Origin: an uncultured bacterium | Lineage (GTDB): Bacteria; Pseudomonadota; Alphaproteobacteria; Sphingomonadales; Sphingomonadaceae | Length of the DNA stretch: 54,737 nt | Direction of reading: 5' to 3' | Assembly: GCA_903884945.1 (NCBI GenBank) | Contig: CAISGR010000175.1 | Location: 1 to 54,737 of the forward strand | In this document: in pieces, positions 25,270 to 33,932 of the stretch | Layout of the letters: each line of letters begins with the position of its first letter | How positions within the stretch are numbered: the first letter of the stretch is position 1 | Made by a program: the position numbers and the translations under genes | The notes under the pieces: generated by a model | The model's input: only the letters and a program-made list of their open reading frames with translations | Databases searched by the model: none | Told to the model about the DNA's origin: nothing

Positions 25270-27176
25270 GGCTCGCGCTGCTGCTCGCGGGCGCTGCGGC
25301 CCTCGCCCCCGCCCTTTCCGCGCAGGCCGCCGGCCAGGCGGGGCGGGACTGGCCGAGCTATGGCAACGACCAGGGCGCGACGCGCCACTCGGCGCTGAAG
25401 CAGATCACGCCCGAGAATGTCAGCCGGCTGCAGGTCGCCTGGACCTATCATATGCGGCCGGCGGATTATGTCCCGCCGCCGCTGCCGCCGAACATGCCCG
25501 CGACGTTCCGGCGCACCGGCTTCTCCTCGTCGCAGGCGACGCCGATCGTGATCGACGGCGTGATGTATTTCCCGTCGCCCTACGGCAAGGTCGTCGCGCT
25601 CGACGCCGATACGGGCAAGGAGCGCTGGAGCTACCGGCTGCCCGAGCGCGACCAGGCCTCGACGCGGGGCGTGCAATATTGGCCGGGTACGGGGGCAAAG
25701 GGGCGATCGCGGCCCGAGATCGTGTTCGGCACGCGCTCGGGGCGGCTGATCGCGCTGGACGCGGGCACCGGCGCGCCGGTGCCGGGCTTCGGCGAGAACG
25801 GGATCGTCGACATGAAGACGCCCGAGATCATGAACGGCAATCCCCGCGCGCAATATGGCATGTCCGGCCCGCCGGCGATCTATGGCGACCTGATCATCAC
25901 CGGGTCGCGCGTGCAGGAGACGCCGTCGCTCGGTGCGAAGGGCGACGTGCGCGCCTGGGACGCGCGCTCGGGCAAGCTGGTCTGGACCTTCCATACCGTG
26001 CCGCAGCCGGGCGAGAAGGGGCACGAGACCTGGGAAGGCGATAGCTGGAAGGGGCGCTCCGGCGTCAACGTCTGGACCCAGATCGTCGTCGACGAGAAGC
26101 GAGGCATTGCCTATCTGCCCGTTGCCGCGCCGAGCTTCGATCGCTGGGGCGGCGACCGCAAGGGCGACAATCTGTACGGCAATTCGATTGTCGCGGTCGA
26201 TGCGAACAACGGCAAATATCTGTGGCATTTCCAAGTCGTCCACCATGACATCTGGGACGTCGACCTGCCCGCGGCGACGCTGATCGACGTGAAGAAGGAC
26301 GGGCGCACGATTCCGGCGATCGCGGTGATGAGCAAGATGGCGATCATGTTCATGCTCGACCGGGTGACCGGCAAGCCGATCTACGACGTGACGGAAACGC
26401 CGGTTCCCACCGATACCGATCTTCCCGGCGAGGCGCCGTCGCCGACCCAGCCGATTCCGTCGGCGCCGCCGCCGCTGACGCGACTGTCGTTCGAGATGGC
26501 GGACATGGCGGCCATCACGCCGGAACTGAAGGAGCGCTGCCAGAAGCTCGTCGACGAATATCACATCGTGCCGAGCAAGATGTTCCAGCCGCTGCGCGCC
26601 GACTCGGCAGTCGCCTTCTTCCCCGGCAGCCTTGGCGGGATCGATTATGGCGGCGGCGCCTTCGATCCCAAGCGCGGGCTGTACGTCACCAACGTCAACT
26701 CGCTGGCGAGTCCGCAGCAGCTGGCGAAGCAGGCAGACGGTTCGTGGGATCTCGCGCGGGGCTATGTCTATTTCATGGACCGCGAGACGCGCACGCCGTG
26801 CGGTCCGCCGCCCTGGGGCGAACTGGTCGCAGTCGACGTGAACAGCGGCAGGATCGCGTGGCGCCGTCCGCTCGGCACCACCGACAGCCTGCCCGAGGGC
26901 AAGCGCGACACCGGGCGGCTGAGTTCGGGCGCGCCGATCGTCACCGCGACCGGCCTCGCCTTTTTCGGCAGCACCGATGAAAACAAGATGCGCGCGTTCG
27001 ACACCCGCACGGGGGAGATCAGGTGGACCGCGCCGCTGCCGGCCGCGATCTACGGATCGCCCGTCACCTATGCCGGCAAGAGCGGCCGCCAATATGTCGC
27101 GGCGGTCGATACCGGCGGGTTCAACGGGGCGCCGGTGTCGAGCGATGCGGTGATCGCCTTCGCGCTGCCGAAGTGA
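25266..27176 (+). CDS. Periplasmic PQQ-dependent dehydrogenase 1
   Basis: Quinoprotein of about 636 residues related to PQQ glucose/quinate dehydrogenases but without their N-terminal membrane helices. A signal peptide (LRLALLLAGAAALAPALSA) is followed by DWPSYGNDQGATRHSALKQI, typical of the family start, and repeated propeller motifs (ALDADTGKERWSY, DARSGKLVWTF, VDANNGKYLWHF). VVHHDIWDVDLPA near residue 323 is the conserved GDH-type active-site strand. The start is taken as TTG 25266, which overlaps the bicupin stop and has a GAGGG upstream; the frame is open further 5'. It should oxidise an aldose, lactol or alcohol and hand electrons to the cytochrome encoded next. Confidence 0.88.
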   Translation: MRLALLLAGAAALAPALSAQAAGQAGRDWPSYGNDQGATRHSALKQITPENVSRLQVAWTYHMRPADYVPPPLPPNMPATFRRTGFSSSQATPIVIDGVMYFPSPYGKVVALDADTGKERWSYRLPERDQASTRGVQYWPGTGAKGRSRPEIVFGTRSGRLIALDAGTGAPVPGFGENGIVDMKTPEIMNGNPRAQYGMSGPPAIYGDLIITGSRVQETPSLGAKGDVRAWDARSGKLVWTFHTVPQPGEKGHETWEGDSWKGRSGVNVWTQIVVDEKRGIAYLPVAAPSFDRWGGDRKGDNLYGNSIVAVDANNGKYLWHFQVVHHDIWDVDLPAATLIDVKKDGRTIPAIAVMSKMAIMFMLDRVTGKPIYDVTETPVPTDTDLPGEAPSPTQPIPSAPPPLTRLSFEMADMAAITPELKERCQKLVDEYHIVPSKMFQPLRADSAVAFFPGSLGGIDYGGGAFDPKRGLYVTNVNSLASPQQLAKQADGSWDLARGYVYFMDRETRTPCGPPPWGELVAVDVNSGRIAWRRPLGTTDSLPEGKRDTGRLSSGAPIVTATGLAFFGSTDENKMRAFDTRTGEIRWTAPLPAAIYGSPVTYAGKSGRQYVAAVDTGGFNGAPVSSDAVIAFALPK

Positions 27177-27200
27177 TGTGTAACTGGAGTATCGGACAAG

Positions 27201-27557
27201 ATGACGAATGCAGCAAGGTTGGCGGGCGGGGTGATGGCGATGGCGTTCGCCGTGGTGGCGACGCGCGGGCTCGAGGCGCAGGCCGCGCCGGCGGCAGTGC
27301 CGGCGGGAGCGACGCCGCTGCCGGGCGCCCTGCCCGCACCGCCGCCGGGCCCGGGGCTGGCGATCATCAACGAGCGCTGCAGTGTCTGCCACACGACCGC
27401 GAGCGTGTTCGGCCAGCGCAAGACCCCGGACGACTGGGCCGCGACCGTGCAACTGATGGTCGATCGCGGCGCCGATCTGTCGCCCGACGATATGAACGTC
27501 GTGATCGGCTATCTCGCCAGCAATTATGCGACCGAGCCGGCCAAGCCCGCCGGCTGA
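27201..27557 (+). CDS. Small c-type cytochrome
   Basis: A 118-residue secreted protein with a signal peptide (to about EAQA), an Ala/Pro-rich linker and one heme site, CSVCH, in INERCSVCHTTASVFG. A Met ligand may be in QLMVDRGADL. GGAG lies 8 bases before the ATG. Position directly after a PQQ dehydrogenase marks it as that enzyme's electron acceptor. Confidence 0.88.
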   Translation: MTNAARLAGGVMAMAFAVVATRGLEAQAAPAAVPAGATPLPGALPAPPPGPGLAIINERCSVCHTTASVFGQRKTPDDWAATVQLMVDRGADLSPDDMNVVIGYLASNYATEPAKPAG

Positions 27558-27596
27558 CGCGATAACCGGAATATCTGCCCGCAGGAGGGGATCGTC

Positions 27597-28610
27597 ATGA
27601 AGAATCTTGTGAGATGTGCGCTGGCCATCGGTGCCGGTATCGCCGCGGTCGGCGCCGCGCCCGCGCAGCAGGCGTCCACCGCGCCCGCACCGGCGGAAAT
27701 CGTCCGGCTCGATCCGGCGCTCGACGCGCTGATCGCGCCCGGCACCGCGGTCGAGAAGATCGCGACCGGGTTCAAGTTCGTCGAGGGGCCGATGTGGCGC
27801 CAGGGACGGCTGTGGTTCTCCGACGTGGGCGGCGAGGAGATTCGCGCCGTAACGCCCGACGGCAAGGTCGAGCTGCTCGTGGCGCATGCCGGCGGCTATC
27901 CCAATCCGAAGCCAGGCAAGACACTTGGTCCGAACGCGATGGTCACCGACAAGGACGGGACGATCCTCTACGCCCAGCAGGGTGGTCGCAACCTCTCGCG
28001 GCTCGATACCGGGCTGAATATCAAGCCCTTCCTCAGCACCTACAATGGCAAGAGGATCAACAGCCCGAACGATCTGGTGTTCGCGCCCGACGGAGCGCTG
28101 TGGTTCACCGACCCGCCGTTCGGCCCGATGAACATGGACCCTTCGCCGCCACTCGAGCAGCCCTTTGCCGCGGTCTACCGCTATGCCCGGGGCAAGCTGA
28201 CGCCGATGGTAACCGACCTGAAGCTGCCGAACGGGCTCGCCTTCTCGGCCGACGGCAAGACCTTCTACGTCAACAGCTATGGCCCGGAGATGTTCACGCG
28301 TGCCTATGACGTGGGCAAGGATGGCGCGCTGTCCAACCCGCGCGTGCTGTTCAGCTATGATCACGGCATGGGCCATGGCGGCCCCGATGGGCTCAAGACC
28401 GACATGGCGGGCAATGTCTGGAGCACCGGGCCGGGCGGCATCCGCATCATCTCGCCGCAGGGCAAGGCGCTCGGCCTGATCCGGCTGCCCGAAGTCGCCG
28501 CCAATCTCGCCTTTGGCGAAGACGGCCACGTCCTATACATCACCGGTTCGACCAGCATCTATCGTCTTCGCACGGTCGTGGCAGGCGTGATGCCGCTCTA
28601 CCGGCGCTGA
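27597..28610 (+). CDS. Secreted SMP-30/gluconolactonase-like lactonase
   Basis: A 337-residue calcium-dependent six-bladed propeller with a signal peptide (to about APAQQ). Family landmarks: GFKFVEGPMWRQGRLWFSDV with the metal-binding Glu in VEGPMW, RINSPNDLVFAPDGALWFTDPPFG with Asn/Asp ligands, and PNGLAFSADGKTFYVN. AGGAGGGG lies 7 bases before the ATG. Following a quinoprotein and a cytochrome, it would hydrolyse the lactone that the dehydrogenase makes from an aldose-like substrate in the periplasm. A terminator follows. Confidence 0.9.
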   Translation: MKNLVRCALAIGAGIAAVGAAPAQQASTAPAPAEIVRLDPALDALIAPGTAVEKIATGFKFVEGPMWRQGRLWFSDVGGEEIRAVTPDGKVELLVAHAGGYPNPKPGKTLGPNAMVTDKDGTILYAQQGGRNLSRLDTGLNIKPFLSTYNGKRINSPNDLVFAPDGALWFTDPPFGPMNMDPSPPLEQPFAAVYRYARGKLTPMVTDLKLPNGLAFSADGKTFYVNSYGPEMFTRAYDVGKDGALSNPRVLFSYDHGMGHGGPDGLKTDMAGNVWSTGPGGIRIISPQGKALGLIRLPEVAANLAFGEDGHVLYITGSTSIYRLRTVVAGVMPLYRR

Positions 28611-28646
28611 CCCAACCCCTCCCGTCGTCGCACTGCGGGACACCTC

Positions 28647-28683
28647 GGCAGGACGTCGCCCCGGTGACGCCCTGCCGCTTTTT
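28647..28683 (+). terminator. Factor-independent terminator after lactonase gene
   Basis: GGCAGGACGTC pairs with GTGACGCCCTGCC (minor mismatch) and is followed by GC and five T residues. It closes the bicupin-quinoprotein-cytochrome-lactonase unit. Confidence 0.75.
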
Positions 28684-28762
28684 ACGGATACCGACCGGCG
28701 TTTCGGGAGCCGCGACGCGCCGGGCGACGATGCCGGAGGCGGTGAAGCCAGGGAGAAAGCGT

Positions 28763-30172
28763 GTGAGAGGAAGCATTTCCATCGTTGCGAGCGCGCTGCT
28801 CGCCTCCACCCTGCTGGCGGGGCCGATGATGCCGGGCCTGGCCCAGTCCGCTCGGGTACCGGCCCTCGATCCGGAACGCGCCCGGATCGCGGCAGCTTCG
28901 GAAGCTGAGCGTGCCCGGGAGATGACGCTGCTCGGCATTGCCGCGTTGAACCCTACGGTCGATGCGCGCGATCCGGCCCGACCCGATTTCGCCAATTTCG
29001 ACGAGAGCCGCGCCAATCCCTATCCCCGGCTGCCCGATCCGCTGACGACCAACGCCGGCGTGGCGGTGAAGACCAAGGCAGCCTGGGCGGCGCGGCGCGC
29101 GGAGATCGCCGACCTGTTCGATCGCGAGGTCTATGGGCGCGTTCCCGCCATCCTCCCGAGCGTCACGTGGCGCGTCGCCGAGACGGTACAGGAAGTGATC
29201 GGCACGACGCCGGTCCTCACCAAGAAGCTGGTCGGCCATGTCGACAATGCAGCGGCGCCCGGGATCGCGGTCGACATCCTGATGAACCTGACCACGCCCG
29301 CGGCGCGGAAGGGCCGGCGCGTGCCAGTGGTGATGTCGTTCGGGTCAGTCGGTGCGCGCCCGCGCTCGCCGGGCGTGCCGGCGATGCCGGCGCCGGCTCC
29401 GGATTACCGCGAGCAGTTGCTGGCGCGGAACTGGGGTTTCGCCACGCTCGATACCGCGAGCGTCCAGGCCGACAATGCCGCCGGGCTGACCCGCGGGATC
29501 ATCGGCCTGGTCAACAAGGGGCAGCCGCGCGGCCTCGAGGATTGGGGCGTGCTGCGCGCCTGGGCCTGGGGGGCGAGCCGCGGCCTTGATTATCTCGCGA
29601 CCGATCGCGACGTGAATGCGAAGCAGGTCGCGGTCTTCGGCCATTCGCGCGGGGGCAAGGCGGCCCTGGTCGCCCTCGCCTATGACCAGCGCTTCGCCAC
29701 CGGGTTCATCAGTTCCTCGGGTGCCGGGGGCGCCGCGCTCTATCGCCGCAATTTCGGTGAGGGCGTGCCCAATCTCGCCGCCGCCAACGAGTTCCACTGG
29801 TTCGCCGGCAATTTCCTGAAATATGCCGCCGCCGGCCACGATGCGAGCGAACTGCCGGTCGACAGCCACGAACTGATCGCGATGGTCGCGCCGCGGCCGC
29901 TGTTCATCGGCGGCGGCGCGCTGATCATGACCCCGGCCTCGGCCATCCCCGGCGATGGCTGGGTCGACGCGCGCGGCATGTTCATGGCGTCCGCCGCGGC
30001 GAGCCCGGTCTGGTCGCTGTTCGGCAGGAAGGGGCTGCAGACCACGCAGTTTCCGCCGATCCTCACCTATCTCGGCGACGGTGAAATTGGCTTTCGGCAG
30101 CACGTCGAGGGCCACACCCCCAACCCCAACTGGCCCTATTTCATCCGGTTTGCGGGAAAATATCTCAAATGA
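28763..30172 (+). CDS. CE15-like glucuronoyl esterase
   Basis: An alpha/beta hydrolase of about 469 residues with a signal peptide (to about GLAQS). It matches carbohydrate esterase family 15: ANPYPRLPDPL, DLFDREVYGRVP, nucleophile loop GHSRGGKAAL (S295), SSSGAGGAALYRRNFGE, HWFAGNFLKYA, LPVDSHELIAMVAPRPLFI, GDGWVDARGMF and the C-terminal His loop QHVEGHTPNP. CE15 enzymes cleave esters between 4-O-methyl-glucuronic acid and lignin alcohols. The nucleophile loop here reads GHSRGGK rather than the commoner GCSRxGK. Start GTG 28763 is chosen for AGGGAG 8 bases upstream; ATG 28730 would also be in frame. Confidence 0.85.
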   Translation: MRGSISIVASALLASTLLAGPMMPGLAQSARVPALDPERARIAAASEAERAREMTLLGIAALNPTVDARDPARPDFANFDESRANPYPRLPDPLTTNAGVAVKTKAAWAARRAEIADLFDREVYGRVPAILPSVTWRVAETVQEVIGTTPVLTKKLVGHVDNAAAPGIAVDILMNLTTPAARKGRRVPVVMSFGSVGARPRSPGVPAMPAPAPDYREQLLARNWGFATLDTASVQADNAAGLTRGIIGLVNKGQPRGLEDWGVLRAWAWGASRGLDYLATDRDVNAKQVAVFGHSRGGKAALVALAYDQRFATGFISSSGAGGAALYRRNFGEGVPNLAAANEFHWFAGNFLKYAAAGHDASELPVDSHELIAMVAPRPLFIGGGALIMTPASAIPGDGWVDARGMFMASAAASPVWSLFGRKGLQTTQFPPILTYLGDGEIGFRQHVEGHTPNPNWPYFIRFAGKYLK

Positions 30173-30219
30173 GGCGGAGGCGAGGGGCGCGCGGCACAGA
30201 AAGCGCATTACGAGCAATA

Positions 30220-30233
30220 TATCCTATAGGATA
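30220..30233. promoter_or_regulatory. Candidate GntR operator before quinoprotein 2
   Basis: TATCCTATAGGATA is a perfect 14-bp palindrome 67 bases before the quinoprotein 2 start. Eleven bases (TATCCTATAGG) recur at 32990 in front of gntR, which points to binding by that regulator. Confidence 0.65.
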
Positions 30234-30299
30234 GACGATTTTGCTGTGCTAGCCGGTGTTCAGGGCAGCGCAAGAGTGCCCGGCCTAGGGAGCGATTGA

Positions 30300-32396
30300 A
30301 TGTCGACTTTGTCCAGACGTACCCTGTTGTTGAGCACCGGCGCCACCTTCATGCTGGCGAAGACGGGGGCGTTCGCCCAGGGCAAGGCGGGCTGGACGCC
30401 GCCCGTGATCCCGCCGCACGACCCCAAGGTGGATACCGAGTGGCGGCATTACGCCGCCGACCAGGCGAACACGCGCTACGCCCCGCTCGACCAGATCAAC
30501 GCTAGTAATTTCAACGACCTGGAAGTTGCCTGGCGCTTCAAGACCGACGCGCTGGGCACGCGCAAGGAATATCAGTTCGAGGCGACGCCGCTGCTGGTCA
30601 AGGGACGGCTGTTCCTCACTGCCGGCGCGCGCCGGGACTGCGTCGCGCTCGACGCCGCGACCGGCGAGCTGCTGTGGATGTACCGGCTCGACGAGGGCCA
30701 GCGTGCCGCGAATGCGCCGCGCCAGCTCTCCGGCCATGGCTGTTCCTATTGGAGCGACGGCACGCGCGAGCGCGTCCTGTTCGTAACGGTCGGCTATCAG
30801 CTCGTCTGTCTCGACGCAGCCACCGGAATCCCCGATCCGGCATTCGGCGACAAGGGGATCGTCGACCTCAAGGCCGATTTCGACCAGGAGCTCGACAAGC
30901 TGACCGCCGATGTCGGCCTGCACGCGACGCCGATGGTGGTGAAGGACGTGGTCGTGGTCGGCGCCGCCCATACTTCGGGCGACGTGCCGGCCACCCGCTT
31001 CAACGTGAAGGGCTATGTCCGCGCCTTCGACGTGCGCACGGGGAAGCGGAAATGGATCTTCCACACGATCCCGCGAAAAGGCGAGTTCGGCTATGACAGC
31101 TGGCTGAACGGCGATGCCGACGATGCGGGCAATGCCGGCGTGTGGGCGCAGATGTCCGCCGACGAGGAACTCGGCCTGGTCTATCTGCCGGTCGAGCTGC
31201 CGACAGGCGACGAGATGGGGCTTTACCGCCACGGCAACGCACTGTTCGGCGAATCGCTGGTCGCAGTCGATGTGAACAGCGGCGAGCGGCGCTGGCATTA
31301 CCAGTTCGTCCATCACGGCCTGTGGGACCGCGACATCCCCTGCGCGCCGATCCTGTGCGACATCCCGGTCAAGGGAAGGATGGTCAAGGCACTGGCCCAG
31401 CCGACCAAGCAGGCTTTCCTCTATGTGCTCGACCGCACCAACGGCAAGCCGATCTGGCCGATCGTCGAGCGGCCGGTGGCGAAGGGCGACGTGCCCGGCG
31501 AATGGTATTCGCCGACTCAGCCGATTCCGACCAAGCCGCCGGCTTATGATCGCCAGGGAGTCACCCCGGACAATCTGATCGACTTTACGCCGGAACTGCA
31601 TGCCCAGGCTCTGGAACTGGTCAAGAATTACGTCACCGGCCCGCTCTACACCGCGCCGACGCTGAGCAAGCCCGGCGGTCCGTTCGGCACGCTGGTCTCT
31701 CCCGGACTACAGGGTGGCACCAACTGGCCGGGTGGCTGTTACGATCCCGAAACCTGCAAGGTCTATGTCTATTCCAAGACGACGATCGGCCTGATCGGCA
31801 TCGTACCGAGCACCGACAAGAATGTTTCGGATTTCGCCTATGTCCATGGCGTGACCGGCGTGCCGCCCCAGGCGCAACGCGCGATGGGGGCCGCCAACGA
31901 AGGCCAGGGCTTTCGTCCGCCCCCGCCCCCGCCGCCAGGATCGGGCCCGCGCCCGGGAGCGCTGAGCGTTCAGGGCCTGCCGCTGATCAAGCCGCCTTAT
32001 GGGCGGATCACCGCAATCGATCTGACCAGGGGCGACATCGCCTGGCAGATCGCGCATGGCGAGACGCCCGACAACATCCGCAACCACCCCGCGCTGAAGG
32101 GCCTCAAGATTCCGCGCACGGGGCGTGAGGGCAATCTTGGCCCCTTGTGCACCAAATCGCTGGTGATCTGCGGCGAGGCCGGCTTCTTCACCAACGAACA
32201 GAGCATCCGTGGCGCAATGCTGCGCGCCTATGACAAGGCGACCGGCGAGGAAAAGGGCGCGGTTTATATCCCCGCTCCACAAAGCGGTTCGCCGATGACC
32301 TATATGCTGGGTGGTCGCCAGTATCTTGTCGTCGCGATCGGTGGCGGCAACTACAGCGGCGAACTCGTCGCGTTCAAACTGCCCAGGGAGGCCTAG
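30300..32396 (+). CDS. PQQ-dependent dehydrogenase 2 with Tat-like signal
   Basis: A 698-residue quinoprotein of the glucose-dehydrogenase-like family. The N-terminus has a twin-arginine motif (LSRRTLLL), unlike the Sec-type leader of quinoprotein 1. Propeller motifs include ALDAATGELLWMYRLD, FDVRTGKRKWIF and VDVNSGERRWHY; FVHHGLWDRDIPCAP matches the conserved active-site strand. An insertion of seven prolines near residue 540 (FRPPPPPPP) is unusual. It is followed 1 base after its stop by a cytochrome c gene. Substrate probably an aldose, uronate or alcohol; the two quinoproteins may act on successive or related substrates. Confidence 0.88.
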   Translation: MSTLSRRTLLLSTGATFMLAKTGAFAQGKAGWTPPVIPPHDPKVDTEWRHYAADQANTRYAPLDQINASNFNDLEVAWRFKTDALGTRKEYQFEATPLLVKGRLFLTAGARRDCVALDAATGELLWMYRLDEGQRAANAPRQLSGHGCSYWSDGTRERVLFVTVGYQLVCLDAATGIPDPAFGDKGIVDLKADFDQELDKLTADVGLHATPMVVKDVVVVGAAHTSGDVPATRFNVKGYVRAFDVRTGKRKWIFHTIPRKGEFGYDSWLNGDADDAGNAGVWAQMSADEELGLVYLPVELPTGDEMGLYRHGNALFGESLVAVDVNSGERRWHYQFVHHGLWDRDIPCAPILCDIPVKGRMVKALAQPTKQAFLYVLDRTNGKPIWPIVERPVAKGDVPGEWYSPTQPIPTKPPAYDRQGVTPDNLIDFTPELHAQALELVKNYVTGPLYTAPTLSKPGGPFGTLVSPGLQGGTNWPGGCYDPETCKVYVYSKTTIGLIGIVPSTDKNVSDFAYVHGVTGVPPQAQRAMGAANEGQGFRPPPPPPPGSGPRPGALSVQGLPLIKPPYGRITAIDLTRGDIAWQIAHGETPDNIRNHPALKGLKIPRTGREGNLGPLCTKSLVICGEAGFFTNEQSIRGAMLRAYDKATGEEKGAVYIPAPQSGSPMTYMLGGRQYLVVAIGGGNYSGELVAFKLPREA
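32386..32391 (+). promoter_or_regulatory. Ribosome binding site that decides the cytochrome start
   Basis: GGGAGG, inside the end of the quinoprotein 2 gene, lies 6 bases before ATG 32398 and sets the cytochrome start there rather than at in-frame codons upstream. Confidence 0.6.
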
Positions 32397-32397
32397 G

Positions 32398-32889
32398 ATG
32401 ATGTTCGGATGGACACTCAGCGAAGCGGCGCCGCGTATGGCGCGTCATGGCGGCCGGGCAGCGTTGATCGCCGCGGTTGCCGTGCTGACGACGACGGCAG
32501 CGTCGGTCGCCACCCAGGCGCAAGGCGCCGGCAGCACCGTCTGGGCCGGTTCGTACACGGTCGAGCAGGCCGAACGCGGCAAGGTGGGCTATGCGACGAA
32601 CTGCGCCTCCTGCCACGGCCCGGCGATGACCGGTGGCGATTCGGCGCCGCCGCTCGTCGGCGGGGTGTTCCTGAACAACTGGAACGGCACCACGACGGGC
32701 GACCTCTTCTCGCGCATCCATGACACGATGCCGGCGAGCGATCCTGGCAGCCTGGGCGGCAAGACGGTCTCCGATATCGAGGCGTTCATCTTCCAGACCA
32801 ACGGCTTCCCCGCGGGCCCCACCCCGCTGCCGACCGATCCGCAGCTGATGACGGCCACCAAGATCCTGGGCACCAGGCCGGCCGGGTAG
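32398..32889 (+). CDS. c-type cytochrome
   Basis: A 163-residue secreted cytochrome with an N-terminal hydrophobic signal (GRAALIAAVAVLTTTAASVA), one heme site CASCH in YATNCASCHGPAMTGG, and a likely distal Met in IHDTMPAS. Class I c-type. Coupled to quinoprotein 2 and so its probable electron acceptor. Not closely similar to the smaller cytochrome at 27201, suggesting that the two dehydrogenase/cytochrome pairs were recruited separately. Confidence 0.9.
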   Translation: MMFGWTLSEAAPRMARHGGRAALIAAVAVLTTTAASVATQAQGAGSTVWAGSYTVEQAERGKVGYATNCASCHGPAMTGGDSAPPLVGGVFLNNWNGTTTGDLFSRIHDTMPASDPGSLGGKTVSDIEAFIFQTNGFPAGPTPLPTDPQLMTATKILGTRPAG

Positions 32890-32989
32890 GTCTCCCGGCG
32901 GAGGGTGTCGCGGGCGATCTGCATGGTCGCCCGTTACGGCCGTGTTGGCATAAAGGACGACGCGATCGTTCTTCCCCATGCTGATACGA

Positions 32990-33002
32990 TATCCTATAGG
33001 TC
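32990..33002. promoter_or_regulatory. Candidate autoregulatory operator of gntR
   Basis: TATCCTATAGG followed by TC: the first 11 bases equal the operator at 30220, and the CCTATAGG core is palindromic. It lies 42 bases before the chosen gntR start, which fits control of its own gene. Confidence 0.55.
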
Positions 33003-33043
33003 CGTGCAGGGACGCTTCGGCGCCGTTTGTATTCGAGATCTTG

Positions 33044-33802
33044 ATGGATAATCCCGACCCTTCCATGACGTTTCCGCCCGTCGGCTATCGTTCGCCCCGT
33101 CCAGCCCCGGTCCCGACGCTGGTCGCCTGGGCGCACGAACATCTTCTGTCGATGCTGGTCTCGATGGAAATCGCCCCCGGCACCCGGATCGGCATCGATG
33201 CGGTCGCGCGCAAGCTGGGCATCTCGCAGACACCGATTCGCGAGGCGCTGAGCCGGCTCGAGGCCGAAAAGCTCGTCATCAAGGTGCCCAATGTCGGCTA
33301 TCACGCCAGCGCGCAGATGACGCCGTCCGAGGTCAGCGATCTCTATGTGCTGCGCCAGCTGATCGAACCCTATGCGGCCGCCCGCGCCGCGGAATCGATG
33401 ACTGACGAGACGCTGCGGCAACTGGCGGCGATGGAAGAGGAAATGGACCGGATCCAGGCGGAGACCGGCGTGGCCTATGCCCGCTTCGCCGAGGCCGATG
33501 CGATGCTGCACAGCCTGGTCGCCACCGGCAGCGGCAATTCGCTGATCGCCGAGACGATCGAGCGGCTGCACATGCACCTCCACATTTTCCGCTTCCTGTT
33601 CAATACCAATGCCCCGCAGGAAGCCGCGCAGGAGCATGCCGAGATCATCCACGCGCTGCTGGCGCGCGATCCGGCTGCGGCCGAAGCGGCGATGCGCACC
33701 CATCTGGAGCGGTCGCGCATCCGCATGGAGGAGGCATCAGTCCGCATCGCGGCGCGCACCCCGACCGAATCGCGGCTCAATCCGCGGCGCGGGGAAGTCT
33801 GA
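33044..33802 (+). CDS. GntR-family (FCD) transcriptional regulator
   Basis: A 252-residue regulator. Residues 25-92 form the winged helix-turn-helix (IDAVARKLGISQTPIREALS, then KLVIKVPNVGYHA); the rest is an all-helical FCD domain that senses a small carboxylate through a metal, with His residues in HSLVATGSGN, HMHLHIF and HAEIIHALL. ATG 33044 is preferred over in-frame ATG 32978 because the palindrome at 32990 would otherwise be coding. FCD regulators typically repress catabolic genes for sugar acids and aromatic acids. Matching palindromes before four units of this block suggest it controls them. Confidence 0.9.
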   Translation: MDNPDPSMTFPPVGYRSPRPAPVPTLVAWAHEHLLSMLVSMEIAPGTRIGIDAVARKLGISQTPIREALSRLEAEKLVIKVPNVGYHASAQMTPSEVSDLYVLRQLIEPYAAARAAESMTDETLRQLAAMEEEMDRIQAETGVAYARFAEADAMLHSLVATGSGNSLIAETIERLHMHLHIFRFLFNTNAPQEAAQEHAEIIHALLARDPAAAEAAMRTHLERSRIRMEEASVRIAARTPTESRLNPRRGEV

Positions 33803-33932
33803 GCAGCAGACCGCGTACAGGGCCAACGGGCGATAATGCGTCCGCAATCACGCCGTCGATCGTTGCAACCAGCATTTGAATCGCGCCCGAAAAGCTGTGA
33901 AGGCGGCTGCCGGAAACGGAGCGGGTTTTGGC

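Noticed and set aside
25227..28529. Very long minus-strand open frame of 1100 codons opposite the quinoprotein, cytochrome and lactonase genes
   Set aside because: Arg/His/Asp-rich translation without family motifs; it mirrors strongly coding plus-strand genes in GC-rich DNA, so it is a shadow frame.
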